DNA of 64,000 nucleotides from Phymorhynchus buccinoides (lineage: Eukaryota; Mollusca; Gastropoda; Neogastropoda; Raphitomidae): contig CM065699.1 in the NCBI GenBank assembly GCA_017654935.2, positions 45,501,116 to 45,565,115 on the forward strand, given 5' to 3'. This document shows positions 57,959-64,000 of this stretch, piece by piece. The position numbers were made by a program, and so were the translations under genes. The notes beneath the pieces are model-generated. The model was given only the letters and a program-made list of their open reading frames with translations, did no database searches and was not told the DNA's origin. The first letter of the stretch is position 1. Each line of letters opens with the position of its first letter.

Positions 57959-58204
57959 GATCATTTATACTTATGATATATTTATTACTTATGGGCCGAG
58001 AGGACGTAAAACACTAGGTACCATATTTATACTATTTGGGGATTATTTCAGTTACTAAAACGTATTTGGAGCAATTTCTGGGGAAAGTTTGCTGATCTGC
58101 AATATCCAATGGGATTTCGTGTTACAAAAACAAGTGAACTAGTTGGTTTTTATTCATAATATGATAAAATGCCTCTTCCGGTACTGACCGGAAGAGGAAA
58201 TTGA

Positions 58205-58357
58205 TAAGAAAGTCCACTTAAGTAGTTAACTGGTATTTTATCACGTTTTGGGAATAAGAAAGTCCACTTAAGTAGTTAACTGGTATTTTATCACGTTTTG
58301 GGAATAAGAAAGTCCACTTAAGTAGTTAACTGGTATTTTATCACGTTTGAGCCCGAT
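58205..58357 (+). repeat. 51-bp tandem repeat, three units
   Basis: GAATAAGAAAGTCCACTTAA, GTAGTTAACTGGTATTTTAT, CACGTTTTGG repeats at 58205 (first unit starts GATAAGAAAG), 58253 and 58304. Units are identical where complete. Confidence 0.9.
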
Positions 58358-58539
58358 AGTTTTTTTTAAATTTATCTGTGTGTGTGTGTGTGTGTGTTGT
58401 TTGTTTCTTTTTTTTTTAAAGAAGACATAAACAAATGTTTTTAAAAAGTTTTGCATAGATTTTTATGATTTAAAAAAAAAAAAATTCATGAGTTTGAGTA
58501 TCACCAAAGAAAAGCTCACCATTCGGGATACTGGGGCGT

Positions 58540-58765
58540 GTTTCGTTCAAATAGTTCTGCGCTTGTAACTTCTTATAATCTAGATGTCACTCTCTTGGAC
58601 TCTGTCTTTTCCTTTTTCTTCTTGTCATCTTCTATCTTTCCAACTTATTGGCCCATTTTCATACCTTTTATCCGCAGAATCTTCCAAATAATTTTCTCCT
58701 TTGAGCTCCTCCGAAATCGGAATGTTGACTGTATGCAGCAGGGAGACCAGTGAAAACTGAGAACC
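58540..58765 (-). repeat. Dispersed repeat fragment
   Basis: CTTGTAACTTCTTATAATCT, CTTATTGGCCCATTTTCATA, GAGCTCCTCCGAAATCGGAA and AGGGAGACCAGTGAAAACTG are colinear with 30475-30670. Confidence 0.75.
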
Positions 58766-58799
58766 GGACACATACGTACCTCACCCATTATAGCTATTT

Positions 58800-58965
58800 T
58801 CCCCAAGTCTGTCCCCACCCCCTCCTCACCCTGTCCCCCCCCCCCCCCCCCCCCCAAACATTTTTTGTAGGCGCTGCACTTGTGGCGATGCGCTCTCTAG
58901 GATAGAGCAGCCTGCATTTTACGGACAAAAGTCTCTGCGACTAGAATATACCAAATACCATAGCC
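58800..58965 (+). repeat. SINE 3' fragment with C tract
   Basis: GTCCCCACCCCCTCCTCACC, a C19 run, TAGGCGCTGCACTTGTGGCG, ATGCGCTCTCTAGGATAGAG and CTCTGCGACTAGAATATACC correspond, in reverse complement, to 59408-59545. Confidence 0.8.
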
Positions 58966-59395
58966 ATATGGCCTGGGAACGCAGAAGACAAAAGAAATGA
59001 AATTGACTCCACAATCTGGATTTGTGACATTTGTTATTCATGCACAGATATATCCACAGATGGTATAGGTTCATTGTGATATATCTAAATTAGACCACAT
59101 TAGTTTACTGTCATGTATAGTTGTGAGGATGCCTGAGCTATAAACAGCATTTGAAGGAATTTTGTGTTCTGTTTGGTTTCATGTAATGCGAGAACGATCC
59201 ATTTAAGTCTTCAGTAATTATCGCCATAATTCACTGATTCAGGTGTGTGTGCAGCTACTGTTCTGGATGCCTAGCCCAGCGAAAATTTGCTTAAAGAGCT
59301 GATGCCATGCCCAGGGTACATTCCTGTTCTCTGAGCCAAAAGGATTTGAGGTCAGCTGGAATTTGGCTGCACCATCAAGAGTCAGTGCAAATTTG

Positions 59396-59830
59396 GTCTT
59401 TATTTATTTTGGTATTTGATATATTCTAGTCACAGAGACTTATCTCTGTGAAATTCGGGCTGCTCTCCCCTGGAGAGCGCGTCGCCACAAGCACAGCGCC
59501 TACCTTTTTTTTTGTGGGGGGGGGGGGGGACAGGGTGAAGAGGGGGTGAGGGCAGAATTGGGAAACCTAGAACCATCAATTTGGTCATACCAGGCAGCAG
59601 GATTTATCCCTGCTCTTATCGACTTTTAATTGTCGTGGGATTTTTTACATGCGTAAAGAGCACGGGCCAGACTAGCTTTAAGTCTCCACCTGAAGGACTC
59701 GACGTTCGGTTCGATTTTCCTGTCAAAGTAGAAAGAAAGAGCGAGGCCGGGATTTGAACCAGGGTCACTCACGCTGCAGTCCCGCATTGAAATAAGCAGG
59801 CGAACATTTTAACCACTTTGCCACCTTCCC
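59396..59830 (-). mobile_element. Apparently full-length tRNA-derived SINE
   Basis: On the minus strand the element starts GGTGGCAAAGTGGTTAAAAT (A-box-like) and has CCTGGTTCAAATCCCGGCCT (B box) at 59744-59763. A body of about 300 bp follows, then the conserved 3' part GGAGAGCAGCCCGAATTTCA, CAGAGATAAGTCTCTGTGAC, TAGAATATATCAAATACC and an AAAT-rich tail. Three shorter relatives of the 3' part occur at 53080, 58800 and 63870. Polymerase III transcription and LINE-driven mobility are family knowledge. Confidence 0.82.
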
Positions 59831-60890
59831 CTCATACCACAAAATTAAAGTGTATAACTGTCATACATAATTCAAACTTCTTCACAATCTCTCCTAAGAC
59901 AACACAAAACTCAACACAGAAAATTATGCTTCTTTATTTCCACACTCGTAGAGGGAAAATAGCAAACAACAGAGAACAAAAGTAAAACAATAGCAAAGAA
60001 ACTGCTTGGTAATCAATGACTATCTTTTAACTCTAGTGCCCTCTTGATATGGCACAGGATTGTTTGAATGAAACGGTCAAGACATCAGGTTTAAGGCTTC
60101 AGTAAAAACAACAAAAATCAGTTTTAAAACAAACAAACAAGGAAAAACAATAAACAGAAAACACTTTTGAAAACAAAGGGGAACAATGGAGCAATGCCAA
60201 CAAGCAAGTCGATTACATTGTGTTGCTTTATCTTTGATTGAATTATAAAAATGAATAATTCTATACTTTTCTTTTTACAACAGCAAGAGTGTAAGGATGA
60301 ATCCAACCTGATCCATTCTTCTCAACATGTATACTATTATAATGCTCACATGTGCAACCACAAACTCACAACTACTTACCAGAAATTAGCATAGAATATC
60401 GTGACATAAATTATAAGGCACAAATGCACCTGTAACTGTATTCACCATCTTTTCAAATTCACTAACATTCATTATTTCTTTCTTCTCTTTGTAACACTGT
60501 TAGTGAATTATCATTGTTCAGAAGTTTAAAACAAATATGCGCACATGGACACATACACTCCCTCTCTCTCTCTCTCTTTCTGTGCCCATCATTTAAATAT
60601 TCTACAATCTATACTAGGTGTAACAATGATTGTGTAAACTGTAAAATTTCAGACATGTCTTCATCACAAAATTGACGAACTGTATGTGTTATCATCATAG
60701 TTTTAAAGATATCTCTTATCCCTATCCAATTCATTCCTCTCTCTCTCTCTCTCTCCCGAACACTCCAACTTTCTCTCCCTTGTCAAGCATCCTTCCTCTT
60801 CCCTACTCTTCTCTCTATGTTAACAATGTACATACATGCTAAAGCATTGCTAAAAAAAATAATAAACACACTATCGGAAAACATCAACAG
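59831..60890. other. No gene seen
   Basis: AT-rich with CT tracts at 60561-60585 and 60737-60755. No element ends recognised. Confidence 0.55.
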
Positions 60891-60897
60891 AGAAGGC

Positions 60898-61450
60898 AAG
60901 ATTCATATAGAAGATTTACATGAAGGTGTGCTTTGATCAACTGTACAAGAAAGAGAGAAGTTTTAGGACTAGTATGGAATATTTAACTTATTACTAACAG
61001 ATTCATATGGAAGACTTACATGAAGGTGTACATTGATCAATTGTACAAGAAAGTGGGTTTTTTGGAGAACTTCCGTTTTCCCCCTCACCCCTCGGTGCCA
61101 CGGTGGGGCAACACACTTTGGGGTCAGACCAGGGTTTGATGCGCTAGGCGGCGAACCCACCCGCATTTACACATTGAACTGTAGAGGGGAAGTATTGTTT
61201 TTTTATTTTTGATCTTGTTGGTTTTTTGCTCCTTCTGGTGCCTGCTTTTTGCTCCTTTTGCTATATTTGCTGTTTGCTGTTTAATTGTTTGTCTGTGTCG
61301 ATAAAGGCGCGCTCGCCGAAATATCCAGTAGTTTTGTTTTGTCTCTTGTGAATAAAATAACATCACTTTACACTTGTCGTGTAGTTGTTTGTTTGTTGTA
61401 AGAAAGAGAGAAGTGTTATGACTAGTATGGAATATTTAACTGATTACTAG
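60898..61450 (+). repeat. Tandem duplication of about 106 bp, second copy split by an insertion
   Basis: AAGATTCATATAGAAGATTT to AGTATGGAATATTTAACTTA (60898-60990) recurs at about 61000-61053, is interrupted, and resumes at 61407-61445 (AGAGAAGTGTTATGACTAGT). Confidence 0.8.
61054..61399. mobile_element. 346-bp retroelement-like insertion with a 7-bp target duplication
   Basis: Inserted in the second copy of the 106-bp duplication and flanked by AAGAAAG on both sides (61047-61053 and 61400-61406). It contains GGTGCCACGGTGGGGCAACA and TCGCCGAAATATCCAGTAG, and ends with GTTTGTTTGTTG. Class unknown; the duplication size suits a SINE or LINE-mobilised fragment. Confidence 0.7.
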
Positions 61451-61584
61451 CAATCAAAGATGAAAAATAGGGAATAAAACTAAGGATGATAAAGAAAAGA
61501 AAGAGATTGCAAGAAAACGGATAAATAGCAAGATCTTGAAGGTGTAGAGAAAAACAGACTTCATGCAATAATTACAAACATATG

Positions 61585-62343
61585 TACCATATTTTACAAA
61601 CTACAGTGGAATCCGCTTAATCAGACACTTTTGGGACCAGGAAAAATAAAACGAACATCGAGATACTGTATGACGCAATTATGCAAGTCAAAAGCAATTA
61701 CGTCAAAATTAAATGTTGCAGTTTAAATTCAAATTCTTTCCCTTTTTGTGATGTGTGTGTGGGGGGGGGGGGGGTGTTATTAATCCTACAACTTGACAGA
61801 AGCACGAGTAAAAGACAATGATTTTGTTTTCTTGAGTGATTTTAACGCCATGCAGGGTCTTTCAATTGACAACAGCTCACCTTCCAACTTCACACTCAAC
61901 CATGTAAACGTCAAAAGCGTGTTGTCAGTTTGTCTGCCTCTGTTGTTCTCCCTCTCAAAAAGGGGTAAAGAGGAAAAATTAGAGAGAGAAAGTGGCCAAT
62001 AAAGCGAAATTGAAGATTTCAGCTTTGGCCGTAAAAACGAACAAAATAACACATGCTTAAGAAGAAAAAATTCCATTCCAGAAGAAATTGGCCGATTAAG
62101 CGGCTTTGGCCGATTATCCGATGGCCAATTAAACGGATTCCACTGTATAAGGCGATATTTCCCCCCAGACTTATACACTTGCGCCTTACAATAGGACTAC
62201 AAACATAGTTAAAAAAACCAACAACTTTTGTTTGGTACATTTGAGGGATGAGCCTTAAAATCCAATGCAACTGTAAAAAAACCTCAATCAGAATTTTGAG
62301 TAAATCCGAGGGGTGTGCCTTAAAATGTCTGTAAAATATGGTA
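61585..62343 (+). mobile_element. GCGCCTTATAAT-family element split by a nested element
   Basis: The left end TACCATATTTTACAAACTA (61585-61603) and the right part AAGGCGATATTTCCCCCCAG to GTCTGTAAAATATGGTA (62148-62343) make one element once 61604-62145 and one TA are removed. Confidence 0.85.
61604..62145. mobile_element. Pogo-type inverted-repeat element, 542 bp, with TA duplication
   Basis: CAGTGGAATCCGCTTAATCA at the left and TTAAACGGATTCCACTG at the right, flanked by TA on both sides (61602-61603, 62146-62147). Internal GCCGATTAAGCGGC words. No transposase frame, so non-autonomous. It sits inside the GCGCCTTATAAT-family element. Confidence 0.9.
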
Positions 62344-63040
62344 TGTCACAAACCAAAATCTAAAGGGTCCTACAATTCAAAGGTCCTACAATTCAAAGAA
62401 ACAAATGGTGCATTTGTCATCACAGGATGCTTATCAAGTTCGTTTAGAAAAACACAATGCAACAAGATCTTTGGAAAAAAAAGGTTTGTACTACAACCAA
62501 ATGCTAAGAGCTGCTGTCTTTAAAAACATACAAACCATAAATTCAGAACAACAAGAAAACAACTTGGTTATATACAAATAACAAGAGAACAAACAAGTGA
62601 TATACAAACTGTTGATGTACATAATACTGGTGTTGTTGCTGTTGACCTAATGGTTGATTTTTATCATTAAACAAGAAAAAAAAAATGAAATGAAAACAAC
62701 AAAAAGCTGAGAAAACATTTGATACTCAAGTCTTCCTTCTTTTACAAAACTCTGGTTCAGCAACTAATTTTTGACAAAAATATTCCATTTAATTTTGAGG
62801 CAAATAAGAGTTAACTAGTTCCACCTGTGCTCTGCACGGGTCCAGAAATACAATTTTTGAAATGCAAAGATAATTATTCATTGATAGAACACATAATGCT
62901 GTCTGTGAATGTAAGAGTTCCCCGTACCACATGCTAAAGAATACAGATGCAATACTGGAAGCAGTGTATTGATTTGACCAAATTTTGCATGACTTAGTGA
63001 CAAACTTTATTAGCACTGTTGTCATTGTACAACAGTGAGA
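62344..63040. other. No gene seen
   Basis: A short tandem duplication GGTCCTACAATTCAAA at 62367-62397. Nothing else recognised. Confidence 0.5.
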
Positions 63041-63043
63041 AGG

Positions 63044-63081
<38 letters not shown>

Positions 63082-63123
63082 CCTTTGTTGTAGAGTGGAG
63101 AGAGAGAGAGAGAGAGAGAGAGA
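63044..63123. repeat. GA microsatellites
   Basis: Two (GA)n runs (63047-63077 and 63099-63123) separated by TTTTCCTTTGTTGTAGAGTG. Confidence 0.9.
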
Positions 63124-63869
63124 AAGTGAAGTTACTAAACCACAGGTCGGCACTCTTCGTGATTTCCAAAGATAGATTCAGCAATTTCCAATGCACTCGG
63201 GCGAAGCAGACGACCCAAATTTTCGATGAAATTTCACACATTTTGCTTTCAAAAGCAAAATTTTGAACCAGACATAGTGGAATCACGTCCCAAAGCGTTA
63301 TTCTGGAACTGTGTGGCCAGCAAGTCTGACATTTACGCAGTATCTGAGTTTTTACGTTCTTGTACACTTTGGGCCTTAGCGCATTATATTATAGATACGC
63401 CATTGCATATGCTCATTCTGCATTTGCAAAACATTTAGGGTAATCACTTTCATGGGAAAATACAAATCTAGATGGAGAAATAACAATATAAGAAAAAACA
63501 AAAAATAGCAGCATTAATAAAGGAGTCAGTACATTCCACCATTCATTTAGCAATTAATTTCACTCTGAACAATGTTACACCTTAATCAGCTGTTTAGGTG
63601 GACTCATACCCCTTAGCTCTTAACACTAGGTGACGTTCCATTTGAAGACATTTTGTCATCTCTCTCTCTCTCTCTCTCTTTCTAACATGCAAACAAATAG
63701 ATTATGCTTTCTACTTGATCAAGGGAAATACAATAAGCCAGAGGAGTTATCAACAGTGGGGCCACCTGAAGAGCTTGTTTTATTCAAATAAGCAAACAAA
63801 AACAAGGTGAACATGACAGGATGGGTAGGATGATGATGGGGTAAAATTGAATTTTTTTAATTTTTTATT

Positions 63870-63957
63870 AGGTATTAGGTATTTTATAGTCACAGAGGTA
63901 TCTCTGTGAAATTTGGGTTGCTCCCACCTGGAGAGCACGTCACAGCCAGAGGTTTGA
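63870..63957 (-). repeat. SINE 3' fragment
   Basis: On the plus strand, ATTTTATAGTCACAGAGGTA, TCTCTGTGAAATTTGGGTTG and CTGGAGAGCACGTCAC are colinear with 59405-59480. It continues no further than the conserved 3' part. Confidence 0.75.
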
Positions 63958-64000
63958 ATGTTCAATGTTATGTGCATTCCTTTTAACACCTGTTTGTGCA

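Overview
The window is eukaryotic nuclear DNA from an intron-rich invertebrate. A mollusc, perhaps a marine gastropod, is my guess from the repeat landscape (tRNA-like SINEs, CAGTGGAA-type inverted-repeat elements, long GT/CA and GA arrays); that is inference, not proof. It is AT-rich, has short exons in long introns, and has no operons, ribosome binding sites or CRISPR arrays.

Layout. 1-6260 is intergenic or intronic DNA with a 93-bp minisatellite, small transposon relics and one exon-like segment with a decayed copy. 6261-12463 is an apparently full-length DIRS-type tyrosine-recombinase retrotransposon: 193-bp inverted terminal repeats, a gag-like/tyrosine recombinase frame open for 1744 codons, a reverse transcriptase/RNase H frame nested inside it, and an internal complementary region that exactly mirrors the joined outer ends. 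12697-13196 is a gap of exactly 500 N.

13197-33423 is a giant inverted repeat: a left arm of about 9.37 kb, a loop of about 1.46 kb and a right arm of about 9.39 kb. The right arm holds, on the minus strand, the first four coding exons of a UTX/KDM6A-type histone demethylase gene (24570-29232) and the last exon of COMMD2. The left arm repeats both in mirror image, but three of the five mirrored exons carry small indels that break the reading frame. The left arm also starts exactly at the scaffold gap. Both facts fit a fold-back assembly artefact at a contig end better than a real 20-kb palindrome.

32847-42219 is a complete five-exon COMMD2 gene on the minus strand (200 codons, all phases consistent), with introns full of foldback elements. 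From 42220 to 64000 I find no confidently recognisable host gene. This part holds a possible divergent first exon, a 53-bp minisatellite of about 19 units, several foldback elements (two with telomere-like CCCTAA/TTAGGG blocks inside, two nested cases), LINE 3' remnants, tRNA-like SINEs, and long GT/CA and poly-G tracts.

COMMD2 (COMMD/Commander endosomal recycling) and UTX (H3K27 demethylation) are unrelated housekeeping functions. They lie tandemly on one strand about 3.6 kb apart. The strongest results are the two gene models, the base-level anatomy of the DIRS element, and the evidence about the palindrome.
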